Counted from the first letter of the stretch, positions 33,511 through 42,671 are shown. The stretch is 64,000 bases of DNA from Microbacterium pumilum (GCF_039530225.1 NZ_BAAAOH010000001.1:62001-126000), one strand, 5' to 3'. The notes: generated by a model from the sequence alone, not told the origin. A program made the numbers and translations.

Positions 33511-34359
33511 ATGGCCAGGATGCGGCGGCTCGATGTGCGCGGACGGACCACGGTGATCACCGGCGCCGCGAGCGGAATGGGCGCCGAAGTCGCCCGAGAA
33601 CTGGATCGACGCGGCGCACGTCTCGCGCTCGTGGACCGCAACGCCGAGGGCCTTGAGGCGCTGGCCGTAGATCTGTCGAGCACAGGGCACTCCACCCACG
33701 TCGTCGACCTCACCGACGACGATGCCGTCTTCGCGCTCGCCGCCGACCTCGAGGCCACCCACCCGCACATCCAGGCGCTCATCACGTGCGCCGGCTCGTC
33801 GATGCTCGGCGACATCGATCAGCTCACGATGGCCGAGATGCGCTGGCTCATGGACGTCAACCTGTGGGGCACGGTCAACATCACGAAAGCACTGCTGCCC
33901 GCGTTGCGGCGCCGGCCCGAAGCGCACATCACGCACCTCGTCAGCATCTATGGTCTTGCCGCGCCGGCCGGCCGCATCCCGTACGCGATGAGCAAGTTCG
34001 CGGTGCGCGGCTTCACAGAATCCCTGCGGCACGAACTCGAAGACTCGAAGGTCACGGTCGGGGCGATCTATCCGGCGGGCGTCAAGACGGGCATCATCCT
34101 GCACGGACGCTACGCCGCGGGGATCGATCCCGCCGTCGCACAGCGGGCAGCAGCGGCGCAGGCGGCGATGTACCACACCGAACCGGCGGATGCCGCGCGT
34201 CGCATCGTCGAGGCGACCATCGCACGTCGACCACGAACCATGATCGGTCGCGAGGCGCGCCTCGTCGACCTGCTGGCGCGAGTCACTCCCACTCGATACT
34301 GGGTTCCGATGCGGCGGCCGTTGCGCGACGCCATCGACACGACCACGCCGGTCGGCTGA
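33511..34359 (+). CDS. Short-chain dehydrogenase/reductase
   Basis: A 282-residue classical SDR: nucleotide loop VITGAASGMGAEVARELD, NAG-like TCAGSS, catalytic Ser in HLVSIYGLAAPAG, YAMSKFAVRGFTESLRHEL with Tyr and Lys, and YPAGVKTGI. The C-terminal extension of about 35 residues ends in RYWVPMRRPLRDAIDTTT, as in membrane-linked SDRs of the SDR family in actinobacteria. GGGAGGAAG precedes ATG 33511. The substrate is unknown; it is divergent from the upstream gene. Confidence 0.88.
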   Translation: MARMRRLDVRGRTTVITGAASGMGAEVARELDRRGARLALVDRNAEGLEALAVDLSSTGHSTHVVDLTDDDAVFALAADLEATHPHIQALITCAGSSMLGDIDQLTMAEMRWLMDVNLWGTVNITKALLPALRRRPEAHITHLVSIYGLAAPAGRIPYAMSKFAVRGFTESLRHELEDSKVTVGAIYPAGVKTGIILHGRYAAGIDPAVAQRAAAAQAAMYHTEPADAARRIVEATIARRPRTMIGREARLVDLLARVTPTRYWVPMRRPLRDAIDTTTPVG

Positions 34360-34361
34360 GA

Positions 34362-34379
34362 GGAGGGCGTCAGCCCTCC
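34362..34379. terminator. Bidirectional hairpin between convergent genes
   Basis: A perfect 7-bp stem GGAGGGC/GCCCTCC with loop GTCA lies exactly between the convergent SDR and DUF1905 genes and overlaps the latter's stop codon. It lacks a long T run, so its termination strength is uncertain. Confidence 0.45.
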
Positions 34380-34801
34380 AGCTTGGCGACGATCGCGGCG
34401 ACGCGACGGTCGCGGGTCTCCGGGGCCTTCGCGCCCTCGACGTTGGTGACGTGCGCCTTTTGCGCGCTCGGCGCGAGTGCATCGAAGGCGTCGCGCGCAC
34501 CGGCCGCGGCGAGCGCGGCGGCGAGGTCGTCCGGAACCTCGACCGTGCGCGGCGCGGTGTCGAGGGTGAGCTCCACCGCGATCGGGTCGCCGCCCCTCAG
34601 TCCCGTCGCAGCGCGCTTGTCGGAGCTGAACGCGATGAGGAATCGGCCGCCCATGGTGGCGACCGTGCTGCGGTACGAATAGTCGTTGACGGTGACGTTC
34701 ACCGCCGGGCGTTTGCCGCCACCCAGCTCGTCGAGGATCTCGGGAGGCACCTCGATTCCGGTGTTGTTGCCGGTCTGCAGAAGGGTCGTCTCGAAACGCA
34801 T
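34370..34801 (-). CDS. DUF1905/YdeI-like protein
   Basis: A 143-residue two-part protein. Residues about 1-90 are a DUF1905 beta-barrel (MRFETTLLQTGNNTGIEVPP, later GGRFLIAFSSDKRAATGL), and residues 95-143 match the YdeI/OmpD-associated helical tail (FDALAPSAQKAHVTNVEGAK followed by ETRDRRVAAIV). Relatives are linked to bacteriocin or antimicrobial-peptide protection, but the mechanism is unknown. ATG 34801 begins the conserved domain directly. Confidence 0.85.
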   Translation of the reverse strand: MRFETTLLQTGNNTGIEVPPEILDELGGGKRPAVNVTVNDYSYRSTVATMGGRFLIAFSSDKRAATGLRGGDPIAVELTLDTAPRTVEVPDDLAAALAAAGARDAFDALAPSAQKAHVTNVEGAKAPETRDRRVAAIVAKLEG

Positions 34802-34956
34802 GAGGTCGAGTGTGCCACGGATGCCGCGCCCCGTGCGGGCGGGGGGGCGCCGCGCCAGTTCGACTAGCAAGGTGATCTCGATTAGGCAAGCCCCCTTATC
34901 GAAAAGTCCCGTCGACCTAGCCTCGACCTGACAGTTCTTATCGAAAGGAGTCGCGT

Positions 34957-35154
34957 ATGGGATTCGCAGATGACGCCAAGGAGACGGCGGAAGCCGTCGG
35001 CGACAAGATCCAGGACACGTGGGAAGACACGACCGATCGCATCGGCGACAAGGTCGACGAGATGAAGGCTGACGCCAACGTCAAGAAGGCGGAGGCCGAG
35101 AAGGACTCCGTCGAGAAGCGCAACGAGATCAAGGAGGATCTGCGCAACAGCTGA
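34957..35154 (+). CDS. Small highly charged helical protein, CsbD/LEA-like
   Basis: A 65-residue soluble protein of almost pure Lys/Glu/Asp/Ala helix (MGFADDAKETAEAVGDKIQD then DKVDEMKADANVKKAEAEKD). It has no Cys, Trp apart from one, or membrane segment. Such proteins are often strongly expressed under stress and resemble CsbD or LEA-type proteins without clear homology. A strong AAAGGAG site precedes ATG 34957. The upstream region contains a direct repeat CTTATCGAAAAG / CTTATCGAAAGG (about 34896 and 34936). Confidence 0.75.
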   Translation: MGFADDAKETAEAVGDKIQDTWEDTTDRIGDKVDEMKADANVKKAEAEKDSVEKRNEIKEDLRNS

Positions 35155-35183
35155 TCCACCTCCCGCCGCGTACGACGGAACCT

Positions 35184-35214
35184 CGGAGGGCCCCCAGGAA
35201 TCAGGGGTCCTCCG
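35184..35214 (+). terminator. Terminator hairpin after the small charged protein gene
   Basis: Stem CGGAGGGCCCC (35184-35194) pairs with GGGGTCCTCCG (35204-35214) with one G-U pair, around a nine-base loop. It lies 30 bases after the stop of the small charged protein gene. A T run is not present. Confidence 0.5.
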
Positions 35215-35313
35215 GCATGTCCACATCGCATCGCCCCACCAAACCGATACCGCACGGGCTCCGAATGACCCTCGGATGCGGCACACGGCCGCACCACGAA
35301 CAGGAGGACGCTC

Positions 35314-35733
35314 ATGCGCTCGTCACCGAACCGCCTCGTCGCCACGATCTTCGGCGCCGTCTATCTCGTCGTGGGAGCGCTCGGGTTCGCCGTCACCGGC
35401 GTCACCGGCTTCTTCGCCACCGAAGGCGGACTGCTCCTCGGCATCTTCGAGGTGAACCCCGCCCACAACATCGCCCACCTGCTGATCGGAGCCGCGCTGC
35501 TCGCCGCCGGCCTGATCTCCACCGTGGCCGCCCAGACGGTGAACATCATCGTGGGCGCGGCGTACCTGCTCTTGGGCATCGTGGGGTTCTTCCTCGTGGG
35601 AACCTCGCTCAACATCCTCGCTTTGAACACCTTCGACCACTTCCTCCACCTCGCGAGCGCCATCGTGCTGCTCGGTGTCGGGCTCGCCGCCGAGCGCGGC
35701 GCGCGTGCACGGCTTTCGAGCACGACGGTCTGA
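35314..35733 (+). CDS. DUF4383 membrane protein
   Basis: A 139-residue integral membrane protein with four predicted segments (ATIFGAVYLVVGALGFAVTG, then LLIGAALLAAGLIS, VGAAYLLLGIVGFF, and ASAIVLLGVGLAA). The conserved motif FEVNPAHNIAHLLIG and the late FDHFLHLASA define DUF4383. It begins at ATG 35314 after AGGAGG. The function is unknown. The next gene starts 14 bases on and is probably co-transcribed. Confidence 0.9.
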   Translation: MRSSPNRLVATIFGAVYLVVGALGFAVTGVTGFFATEGGLLLGIFEVNPAHNIAHLLIGAALLAAGLISTVAAQTVNIIVGAAYLLLGIVGFFLVGTSLNILALNTFDHFLHLASAIVLLGVGLAAERGARARLSSTTV

Positions 35734-35747
35734 GGCAGGAGACCCCC

Positions 35748-36314
35748 ATGGATGCCGCGAACACAGACCCCGGGACGGCTCAGCGCCGGCGCGACGCCGC
35801 GCCGCGATCAGCCGCACCCGCGTGGGCTGCCGTCGCCGCATGGGGGGCAGGACTGCTCGAGCTCGCGCTGGGAGCCGGAGTATTGACGAGCACGGGAGGG
35901 GGTGTCGGCCGGGGGGCCGGCGCCGTGCTCGTCATCTTCGGCATCGGCGCACTCGGGTGGGGGGCAGCGACGCTCGCCCGCGGACGCATTCTTGCGCCGC
36001 GGGCGGGTGCCGCGGGTGCGCTCGGCGCATTCGTCGTCGCCGTTGCCTCACTGGCGATCGACCCGGTACGGACCAGCGTCGCAGCGGTGGGTGCGGCATC
36101 CGTTCTGCTGCTCGCCGTGGCCATGGCGTGCGGCGTGGAGATGCGTCGTCGACGCCGCGGGAAGACCGGGCCGGCTGAGCCGCGCCTGTCGGTGCTCTTC
36201 GTCACCGCTGCGCTGGTCGCCGCCCTCGTCACGCCTGCGCTCGGCGCGACCGAGGCCGGGCGTCTGGCGCCCGACCACTCGGATCACGGGATCGTCGAGC
36301 AGGGCCACCACTGA
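35748..36314 (+). CDS. Hypothetical multi-pass membrane protein
   Basis: A 188-residue protein with about five hydrophobic segments (AWAAVAAWGAGLLELALGAG, AVLVIFGIGALGWGAA, AGALGAFVVAVASLA, AASVLLLAVAMACG, VLFVTAALVAALVTPALGA). A basic loop MRRRRRGKTG lies before the last segment, and the C-terminal tail is His-rich and extracytoplasmic-like (DHSDHGIVEQGHH). That tail is common in actinobacterial copper- or heme-related small membrane proteins, but I do not recognise a family. It follows DUF4383 closely and converges with the epimerase gene. Confidence 0.75.
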   Translation: MDAANTDPGTAQRRRDAAPRSAAPAWAAVAAWGAGLLELALGAGVLTSTGGGVGRGAGAVLVIFGIGALGWGAATLARGRILAPRAGAAGALGAFVVAVASLAIDPVRTSVAAVGAASVLLLAVAMACGVEMRRRRRGKTGPAEPRLSVLFVTAALVAALVTPALGATEAGRLAPDHSDHGIVEQGHH

Positions 36315-36336
36315 GCTTGGCGTCGGCGCCGGCAGA

Positions 36337-37281
36337 TCAGGAGATGGCGGCGATTCGCCAGGAGGCGCTGGTCTCGACTCCTGGTTCGAGCACGATGAGC
36401 CCCGCGTCGTAGCTGTACGACTCCGCGTTGAACGCGTCCGGGGCGCATGTCATCGGCTCGACCGCGAGACCGATGCGATGGATCGGCAGCCCGGGGCGGT
36501 CGGCCGTGTGCACCTGCACCCACGGGCATGCGGCATCCCACGCCATCTCGACGCCCGTGCCGGCGGCATTCGTCACCCGCACGATCGCGAGCCCCGATTC
36601 GTCGCGCAAGAGACCGGTGTAAGCGTGGTCGATCTCGGCGTCGGCGATGGACCGCGCCACACGGTAGTCGAAGCGCTGCGGATCGTCCGAGTCCACCGCG
36701 ACCAGGTCTGTCGGGATCAGTCGCACGTCGGTTACTTCGAGCACCTGCGCAGCCGGCAGCTCGAGGGTCCAGTCGTCGACGTGCCCCTCCCCCGCCACGA
36801 GGTACGGATGCGGCCCGGTGCCCCACGGGGCCGGCTCAGCCGAGTCGTTGCGCGCCGTGATGGTCTGAGTCAGCCCGTCGGGACCGAGGGCGAAGGTGGT
36901 CTTCACGACGATCCGCCACGGATAGGCCGTCTGCGGCTCGATCCGGGTCGCGAGCGTCACGTGATCGGGACCTTTGTCGATCGCCTCGAAGTCGAGCCAT
37001 GTGACGAGTCCGTGCAGGGAGTGCCCTCGAGCGGGTTCGGTCAGCGCCAGCTGGCGCTGCACCCCGCCGAACGTGTACTTGCCGTCGACGACACGGTTCG
37101 GCCAGGGTGCGAGCGTCGCACCGCGATGCGACGGACGCACCTCGTCGGCGTCGAACGGCACGACGAGATCGCGTCCGTCGTAGGTGAGCGATCGCAGGGT
37201 CGCGCCGACGCTCGTGATGACCGCTTCGTAGTCGCCGGCGCGCAGTGCGTGCTGGATACCCGATGCCGGAACTCGTGACAT
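36337..37281 (-). CDS. Aldose 1-epimerase family protein
   Basis: A 314-residue galactose-mutarotase-fold enzyme, interconverting alpha and beta anomers of free sugars. It has the family features LAPWPNRVVDGKYTF, the catalytic-type His in GHSLHGLVTWLDF and the His of GTGPHPYLVAGEG, plus a catalytic Glu region near the C-terminus (GLPIHRIGLAVEPMTC). It begins two bases after araA, and so ends the araA operon. It would speed L-arabinose (or other aldose) anomer exchange so that the isomerase receives the right form (inference). Confidence 0.88.
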   Translation of the reverse strand: MSRVPASGIQHALRAGDYEAVITSVGATLRSLTYDGRDLVVPFDADEVRPSHRGATLAPWPNRVVDGKYTFGGVQRQLALTEPARGHSLHGLVTWLDFEAIDKGPDHVTLATRIEPQTAYPWRIVVKTTFALGPDGLTQTITARNDSAEPAPWGTGPHPYLVAGEGHVDDWTLELPAAQVLEVTDVRLIPTDLVAVDSDDPQRFDYRVARSIADAEIDHAYTGLLRDESGLAIVRVTNAAGTGVEMAWDAACPWVQVHTADRPGLPIHRIGLAVEPMTCAPDAFNAESYSYDAGLIVLEPGVETSASWRIAAIS

Positions 37282-37283
37282 GT

Positions 37284-38786
37284 TCAGATCCCTTGAGCGA
37301 GTCGGTAGTACGCCTGGTTCCACCGGAGCTCTCGCTGGAAGCCCCGGACGGTGGTGTCTTCGTCGATGACGACGAGCTCGGTCTTCGCGATCTCCGCGAA
37401 GTCGCGGAACACCTCGATGCCGACGGCGGTGGTCATCACAGTATGGTGTGCGGCGCCCGCGGCGAGCCAGCACGAGGCTGAGGTCGCGAAGTCCGGAGCG
37501 GGCTCCCAGATGGCACGGCCGACGGGCAGCTTCGGCAGGTCGGGCGCCTCGACGTTCTCGACGACATTCGCGACGAGACGGAACCGATCGCGCATATCGG
37601 ACAGCGCCACGACGATGGCCGGGCCGGGGTCGGCGGTGAAGACGAGCCGCACGGGGTCCTCCTTGCCGCCGATGCCGAGCGCGTGCACTTCGAGGCGGGG
37701 CTTCTCGCTCGTGAGCGACGGCGAGACCTCGAGCATGTGCGCACCGAGGATGCGCTCGGAGCCCGGTACGAGGTCGTACGTGTAGTCCTCCATGAGGCTC
37801 GCGCCACCGGGCAGCCCTGCGCCCATGACGTTCGCGACGCGGACGAGGATGGCCGTCTTCCAGTCACCCTCTGCACCGAAGCCGTAACCCTCGGCCATGA
37901 GTCGCTGCACCGCAAGTCCCGGCAGCTGCTTCAGGCCGCCCAGGTCTTCGAACGACGTGGTGAAGGCACCGAAGCCGCCCCCTTCGAGGAACGATCGCAG
38001 GCCGAGTTCGATCGCGGCTCCGTCGCGCAGCGACTGGTGCCTGCCGGCGCCGGGCAGCAGTTCGGCTGCGACGTCGTAGAGCTCGATGTACTCCGCGACG
38101 AGAGCATCGACATCCGCCTCCGTTGCCGCTTCGACGGCCTCGACCAGCTCGTTGACGCCCCACGTGTTGACCTGCACGCCGAAGCGCAGTTCGGCTTCGG
38201 TCTTGTCGCCCTCGGTGACCGCGACGTAGCGCATGTTGTCGCCGAAGCGGGCGAGCTTGAGCGAGCGGGATGCTGCCCATCCGGCAGCCGCGCGCTCCCA
38301 GTCGTCGATCTGCTGCACGACCACGGGGTTCGACACGTGGCCGACGACCGTCTTGCGGGCGACGCCCAGCCGGGTCTGGATGTAGCCGAACTCGCGGTCG
38401 CCGTGGGCCGCCTGGTTCAGGTTCATGAAGTCGAAGTCGATGTCGGCCCACGGCAGTTCGACGTTGGCCTGGGTGTGCAGATGCAGGAGCGGCTTCTGCA
38501 GGGCGTCGAGGCCCGCGATCCACATCTTGGCGGGGCTGAACGTGTGCATCCATGCGATCACGCCGATGACGTCATCCCGCGTGTTCACCTCGAGGGCGAG
38601 GCGGCGGATGCTGTCGGAGTCCTTCAGAACCGGCTTCCAGACGACCTTGACCGGCAGTCCGGAGAGGCCTTCGGCGACGGCCTGCGACTGCTCGGCGACC
38701 TGGATCAGGGTCTCTTCGCCGTACAGGTTCTGGCTGCCGGTGACGAACCAGACCTCGTAGCCGTCGAGGGAGGAGTTGAGAGTCAT
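37284..38786 (-). CDS. araA: L-arabinose isomerase
   Basis: A 500-residue cytoplasmic, Mn-dependent isomerase converting L-arabinose to L-ribulose. The length equals E. coli AraA (500). Landmarks are the start [18 protein letters not shown], the NTWGVNELV segment, and the metal-site Glu and His residues in [34 protein letters not shown] and [12 protein letters not shown] 38786 begins the conserved N-terminus; upstream in-frame codons are spurious. The transcript probably continues into the epimerase. Inverted repeats at 38822-38876 may control it. Confidence 0.97.
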   Translation of the reverse strand: MTLNSSLDGYEVWFVTGSQNLYGEETLIQVAEQSQAVAEGLSGLPVKVVWKPVLKDSDSIRRLALEVNTRDDVIGVIAWMHTFSPAKMWIAGLDALQKPLLHLHTQANVELPWADIDFDFMNLNQAAHGDREFGYIQTRLGVARKTVVGHVSNPVVVQQIDDWERAAAGWAASRSLKLARFGDNMRYVAVTEGDKTEAELRFGVQVNTWGVNELVEAVEAATEADVDALVAEYIELYDVAAELLPGAGRHQSLRDGAAIELGLRSFLEGGGFGAFTTSFEDLGGLKQLPGLAVQRLMAEGYGFGAEGDWKTAILVRVANVMGAGLPGGASLMEDYTYDLVPGSERILGAHMLEVSPSLTSEKPRLEVHALGIGGKEDPVRLVFTADPGPAIVVALSDMRDRFRLVANVVENVEAPDLPKLPVGRAIWEPAPDFATSASCWLAAGAAHHTVMTTAVGIEVFRDFAEIAKTELVVIDEDTTVRGFQRELRWNQAYYRLAQGI

Positions 38787-38821
38787 GAGTGGTCCTTCGT
38801 TGGGTCGGTCGGCTCGGTGTG

Positions 38822-38876
38822 CATGTCCCGAAATCCAAGCCTTGGAGGATGCTCCAGCGCGGAAGATCGGGACATG
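38822..38876. promoter_or_regulatory. Inverted-repeat operator candidate upstream of araA
   Basis: CATGTCCCGA (38822-38831) has a perfect inverted partner TCGGGACATG (38867-38876). A third GGGACATG lies at about 38890-38897. Between the arms is an odd-length palindrome CCAAGCCTTGG. The block lies 36-90 bases upstream of the araA start, a likely place for regulation of the isomerase transcript. Confidence 0.5.
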
Positions 38877-38913
38877 AATCGCGGGAAGTGGGACATGGGG
38901 CGGGATGTGGTGG

Positions 38914-40515
38914 TCAGAGGGCTTCGACGGCTGCCTGTTCGACGGCCAGGCCGGCACGGTAACGGTCCAGGTACGCGGTGAAGCCGGCGAGGTCGCCTGG
39001 GTCGGGCTCGGCCGTGACGAACTCGCTGCCCGCGAAGACACGCTGTCGCAGGTACTCCCCCAGTTCGAGATCGGCTGCCGCGCTCAGGTACGCGGCGAGC
39101 ACGGCGATGCCCCACGCCCCGCCTTCGGATGCGGCTTCTCCGACCGAGACGGGTGCGCCGAGCGCTCCGGCGAGGAACCGCTGCGCGACTCCGGCGGTCC
39201 GGAAGATCCCACCGTGGGCGAACATGAGGTCGATCGCCACGCCTTCGCCGGCGAGCACCCGCATGCCGAGGCTGAGCGTGCCGAACACGCCGTAGAGCTG
39301 GGCGCGCACGAAGTTGGCGAGCGTGAAACGGCTCTCGGGGGTGCGGACGAACAGCGGCCGCCCCTCGTCGAGGCCGGCGATCGGCTCGCCCGCGAGGTGG
39401 TTGTAGGCGAGGAGGCCGCCGGCATCCGGTTCGCCCGCGAGCGCCTCCGTGAAGAGCGTCTCGAACACGGCGTCGGTGTCGAACGGCGTTCCCGCGACGG
39501 TGGCGAAGCGGCTGAACAGGCCGACCCACGCGGCGAGCTCGCTGGCGCCGTTGTTGCAGTGCACCATGGCGACCGTGTCACCCGCCGGCGTCGTCACGAT
39601 GTCGAGCTCGTCGTGGACGTTCTCCAGCGGCCGCTCCAGCACGACCATCGCGAAGATGCTCGTGCCCGCGCTGACGTTGCCGGTGCGAGGCGTGACCGAG
39701 CAGGTCGCGACCATGCCGGTGCCGGCATCGCCTTCGGGCGGGCACAGTGCGGCCCCCGGTCGCAGCACACCCGACGGATCGAGCAGCGCGGCACCCTCGG
39801 CGGTCAACCGCCCGGCATCCTGCCCCGCGACGAGCACTTCGGGCAGGAGCGCGGCGAGATCGATCGCGGGCACCAGGTCGGCGTAGCGCCCGAGCAGGGC
39901 CGCGTCGTAGTCCTTCGTGTCGGGGTCGATGGGGAACATGCCGGACGCGTCGCCGACACCGAGCACCTTGCGCCCGGTGAGCCGCCAGTGGACATACCCC
40001 GCAAGCGTGGTGACGAACTCCAGCCGCGGCACGTGGGGCTCGTCGTCGAGGACGGCCTGATGCAGGTGCGCGATCGACCAGCGCAGCGGGATGTTGACCC
40101 CGAGCAGATCGGAGAGCTCGGCGGATGCGGCCCCGGTCGTCGTGTTGCGCCACGTGCGGAAGGGGACCAGCAGCTCGTCATCGGCACCGAACGGGAGGTA
40201 GCCGTGCATCATGGCCGACACCCCGATCGCGCCGAAGGTCTGCGGCGTGACGTCGTAGCGCTCCGCCAGGTCGGCGGCGAGGTCGGCGTACGCCTCCTGC
40301 AGCCCCGACCACACGGCATCCAGCGAGTACGTCCAGACGCGATCGACGAACTGGTTCTCCCATTCGTGACTGCCGAGCGCGAGCACGTCTGCCGGGTCGT
40401 CGCCGACGAGGCACGCCTTGATACGCGTGGAACCCAGCTCGATGCCGAGCGACGTGCGCCCGGCGAGAATCGCCTCGCGCACCGCCTCACGGTCCACGCT
40501 CACTCCACCGCTCAT
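38914..40515 (-). CDS. FGGY family carbohydrate kinase, probable L-ribulokinase of the non-AraB type
   Basis: A 533-residue FGGY kinase, ATP-dependent. The N-terminal phosphate loop is [16 protein letters not shown], then [48 protein letters not shown], and the C-terminal ATPase segment [13 protein letters not shown]. This matches the branch, first characterised in Bacteroides arabinose clusters, that replaces canonical AraB as L-ribulokinase; databases often call it xylulokinase. Its place between araA and araD, with an ATGA overlap to araD, supports L-ribulose as substrate. Assignment is by family plus context. Confidence 0.87.
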   Translation of the reverse strand: MSGGVSVDREAVREAILAGRTSLGIELGSTRIKACLVGDDPADVLALGSHEWENQFVDRVWTYSLDAVWSGLQEAYADLAADLAERYDVTPQTFGAIGVSAMMHGYLPFGADDELLVPFRTWRNTTTGAASAELSDLLGVNIPLRWSIAHLHQAVLDDEPHVPRLEFVTTLAGYVHWRLTGRKVLGVGDASGMFPIDPDTKDYDAALLGRYADLVPAIDLAALLPEVLVAGQDAGRLTAEGAALLDPSGVLRPGAALCPPEGDAGTGMVATCSVTPRTGNVSAGTSIFAMVVLERPLENVHDELDIVTTPAGDTVAMVHCNNGASELAAWVGLFSRFATVAGTPFDTDAVFETLFTEALAGEPDAGGLLAYNHLAGEPIAGLDEGRPLFVRTPESRFTLANFVRAQLYGVFGTLSLGMRVLAGEGVAIDLMFAHGGIFRTAGVAQRFLAGALGAPVSVGEAASEGGAWGIAVLAAYLSAAADLELGEYLRQRVFAGSEFVTAEPDPGDLAGFTAYLDRYRAGLAVEQAAVEAL

Positions 40516-41252
40516 CTGCGCTCGTCCTGGCTCTGTCCGTAGACGTTCTGATAGCGATCGAACAGGCTGTCGATCGCCTCCTGCGGGATCGGGACGAGCG
40601 GCCCGGCCTCGCGCGCGTAGTGCACGGTGCGGGCGACATCCTCGACCATGACCGCCGCCTTGACGGCATCCTTCGCGTTGACGCCGATCGTGAACGGTCC
40701 GTGGTTCTGCATCAGGACGGCGCGTGAGCGATGGCCACTGAGCGTGTCGACGATGCCGCGGCCGATCGAGTCGTCGCCGATGATCGCGAACGGACCGATC
40801 GGGATGGGTCCGCCGAACTCGTCGGCCATCGCGGTGATCACGCAGGGGATCTCCTCGCCGCGGGCGGCCCATGCCACCGCGAACGTCGAATGCGTGTGGA
40901 CGACTCCGCCGACATCGGGCATATGCCGGTACACGTACGCATGCGCTGCGGTGTCGCTCGAAGGGCTCCGGTCGCTGCCCGGTGTGCCCGGGACGACGTT
41001 GCCTTCGAGGTCGCACAGGATCATGTTCTCGGGGGTGAGATCGTCGTACGAGACTCCGGAGGGCTTGATCACGAACAGGTCGGCACCCGGGACCCGGCCC
41101 GAGACGTTGCCCCCGGTCCACACGATGAGTCCGTAGCGCACGAGTTCGCCGTGCAGCTTCGCCACGTCGGAACGGACTGCGGCGATCGCCGACTCCACAT
41201 CGGCGTCCAGTGTCGGCTGCGCGGTCTGCGTCTCGGCCGGTTCAGTGCTCAC
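40512..41252 (-). CDS. araD: L-ribulose-5-phosphate 4-epimerase
   Basis: Zinc-dependent class II aldolase-fold epimerase, 246 residues, converting L-ribulose-5-phosphate to D-xylulose-5-phosphate. It shows IVWTGGNVSGRVPGADLFVI, IKPSGVSYDDLTPENMI, the His pair motif VVHTHSTFAVAWAARG, and the third ligand His in AVLMQNHGPFTIG. I start it at GTG 41252, which has GGAGG six bases upstream. An in-frame ATG at 41264 would lie within that ribosome site. It is the first gene of the araD-kinase pair, 32 bases from a LacI-type palindrome. Confidence 0.94.
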   Translation of the reverse strand: MSTEPAETQTAQPTLDADVESAIAAVRSDVAKLHGELVRYGLIVWTGGNVSGRVPGADLFVIKPSGVSYDDLTPENMILCDLEGNVVPGTPGSDRSPSSDTAAHAYVYRHMPDVGGVVHTHSTFAVAWAARGEEIPCVITAMADEFGGPIPIGPFAIIGDDSIGRGIVDTLSGHRSRAVLMQNHGPFTIGVNAKDAVKAAVMVEDVARTVHYAREAGPLVPIPQEAIDSLFDRYQNVYGQSQDERR

Positions 41253-41283
41253 GGGGTCCTCCATCGGTCTCGTGTCCCGGTCA

Positions 41284-41299
41284 ATGTTACCGGTAACAT
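41284..41299. promoter_or_regulatory. LacI-type operator palindrome before araD
   Basis: A perfect 16-base palindrome, ATGTTACCGGTAACAT, lies 32 bases upstream of the araD start and just after the stop of the LacI gene. Related sequences occur before the furanose importer. The adjacent LacI regulator is the natural candidate to bind it. Confidence 0.75.
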
Positions 41300-41321
41300 C
41301 GCTCAGCGCAACACATCGGGT

Positions 41322-42329
41322 TCAGCCACGTCTCTCGGGGGCGGCGGTGGATGCGCGGATGACGAGCACCGGCGAGGCGGATGGGTCGGATGTCGGGTGC
41401 CCCAGAACCTCGCCGACGCAGCGCCGCGCCTCACCCGCCAGATCGAGTCGCACGGTTGTCAGAGGCGGACTGTAGAACGCGGCATCCGGATTGTCGTCGA
41501 AGCCGGTCACGCTCACCTCGCGCGGCACGTCGACTCCCGCCATCCGGAGTCCTGCGATCAGTCCCAGCGCCATCTGATCGTTCGCGACGACCACCGCGGT
41601 CGGGCCCTGCGGCGCGCGCACCGCGGCCGCGACGGCGGGTGCGATGGCGGCGCCGGCTGCGGCGCTCCAGTCGCCCACCCAGCGCAGGCCGGGCACGAGC
41701 CCGCGCCCCTCCAGAACCCTCGTCGTGCCCGCCTCGCGGGCGAGCGCCTCGAGCCAGTCCTCGGGCCCCGAGAGTCGCGCGATGCGCTCATGGCCGAGCT
41801 CGGCCAGGTGATCCGCGGCGAGCGCCGCCGCATCGGCTTGGCGCGCCGCCCCGAGGCCACCGTGCAGCGTCGCGAGCGGCACACCCGGGGTCAGCTCCGC
41901 GAGGATCGGCAGGGTGCGGGCGTGCGGCGCCACCACGATGATCCCGTCGACCCCCTGCCCGAGCAGATGGCGTGCCGCACTGCGGACGGATGCCGCATCC
42001 GCCGCATTCGCGTACGCCGTCGCCACCCAGTGGCCGACTTCGCGCGCCGCCGCCTCGAGCGCGCCGATGCCGGCCGATGGGCCGTAGAGCGTCGCGTCCG
42101 AGGCGATCACTCCGAGGGTGCGGGTGGTGCGTGTGCCGAGCGCGCGCGCGGCGTTGTTGACGCGGTAGTCGAGCGCGGCCATGGCCTCGAGCACCCTGCC
42201 TCGCGTCTCGGGGCGGATGTTGGGGTGCTCGTTGATCACGCGAGACACGGTCTGGCTCGACACACCGGCGAGGCGGGCGACGTCGCGCACGCCGACGCGC
42301 CTGGTGACTGCACCGCCGCTCTCGCTCAT
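41322..42329 (-). CDS. LacI family transcriptional repressor (arabinose regulon candidate)
   Basis: A 335-residue LacI regulator. The helix-turn-helix is VRDVARLAGVSSQTVSRVI with the hinge helix NNAARALGTRTTRTLGVI, then a periplasmic-binding-type ligand domain ending TGFDDNPDAAFYSPPLTTV. It lies upstream of araD on the same strand and is followed by the palindrome at 41284-41299; 453 bases upstream on the other strand is the furanose importer. It probably represses both in the absence of arabinose (inference). ATG 42329 gives the normal length. Confidence 0.92.
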   Translation of the reverse strand: MSESGGAVTRRVGVRDVARLAGVSSQTVSRVINEHPNIRPETRGRVLEAMAALDYRVNNAARALGTRTTRTLGVIASDATLYGPSAGIGALEAAAREVGHWVATAYANAADAASVRSAARHLLGQGVDGIIVVAPHARTLPILAELTPGVPLATLHGGLGAARQADAAALAADHLAELGHERIARLSGPEDWLEALAREAGTTRVLEGRGLVPGLRWVGDWSAAAGAAIAPAVAAAVRAPQGPTAVVVANDQMALGLIAGLRMAGVDVPREVSVTGFDDNPDAAFYSPPLTTVRLDLAGEARRCVGEVLGHPTSDPSASPVLVIRASTAAPERRG

Positions 42330-42364
42330 GGCACCCCAGGCTAGACCCCGGCCCCCGGATCGGC

Positions 42365-42549
42365 TCCTGAGCCAGCCGGCGCATCGGTCCCTGAGCCAGC
42401 CGGCGCATCGGTCCCTGAGCCAGCCGGCGCATCGGTCCCTGAGCCTGTCGAAGGGTCGATCCGTGAGGCCGGACGTTTCGGCAGGCTCAGCGACCAGCTC
42501 CCGCCTCGACACCGCCGGAGCCGGACGCTTGGACAGGCTCAGCGACCGG
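42365..42549. repeat. Tandem 24-bp repeat joined to dispersed inverted repeats
   Basis: Three 24-bp units built on CCTGAGCCAGCCGGCGCATC (42365-42388, 42389-42412, 42413-42436) are followed by CCCTGAGCCTGTCGAAGG and two inverted copies (near 42477-42494 and 42528-42547). This is an expanded form of the dispersed repeat. It lies between the LacI gene and the importer promoter and has no coding content. Confidence 0.8.
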
Positions 42550-42571
42550 CACGGTGGGATCGCTCCCATCG

Positions 42572-42671
42572 GAATTGTTATCCCTCACACTTGGTGCGCT
42601 ACGCAAATGCGTCCACTGCAGCCCGATTTTCAATGCTGGCCCAGGTGTTACCGAAATGTTACCGCTCACAC
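42572..42671 (+). promoter_or_regulatory. Promoter and LacI-type operators of the furanose importer
   Basis: Three related boxes occur: TTGTTATCCCTCACACTT at about 42575-42592 (strikingly close to one arm of the lac operator), and two TGTTACCG blocks at 42646-42653 and 42657-42664; the second extends as ATGTTACCGCTCACAC, which matches the araD palindrome ATGTTACCGGTAACAT at 13 of 16 positions. They sit 110-210 bases upstream of the binding-protein ATG. The DNA is AT-richer than its surroundings. Confidence 0.55.

Noticed and set aside
35217..35747. Upstream in-frame extension of the 35748 membrane protein
   Set aside because: The extra 177 residues are antisense-like, Arg/His-rich and overlap the well-supported DUF4383 gene in another frame.
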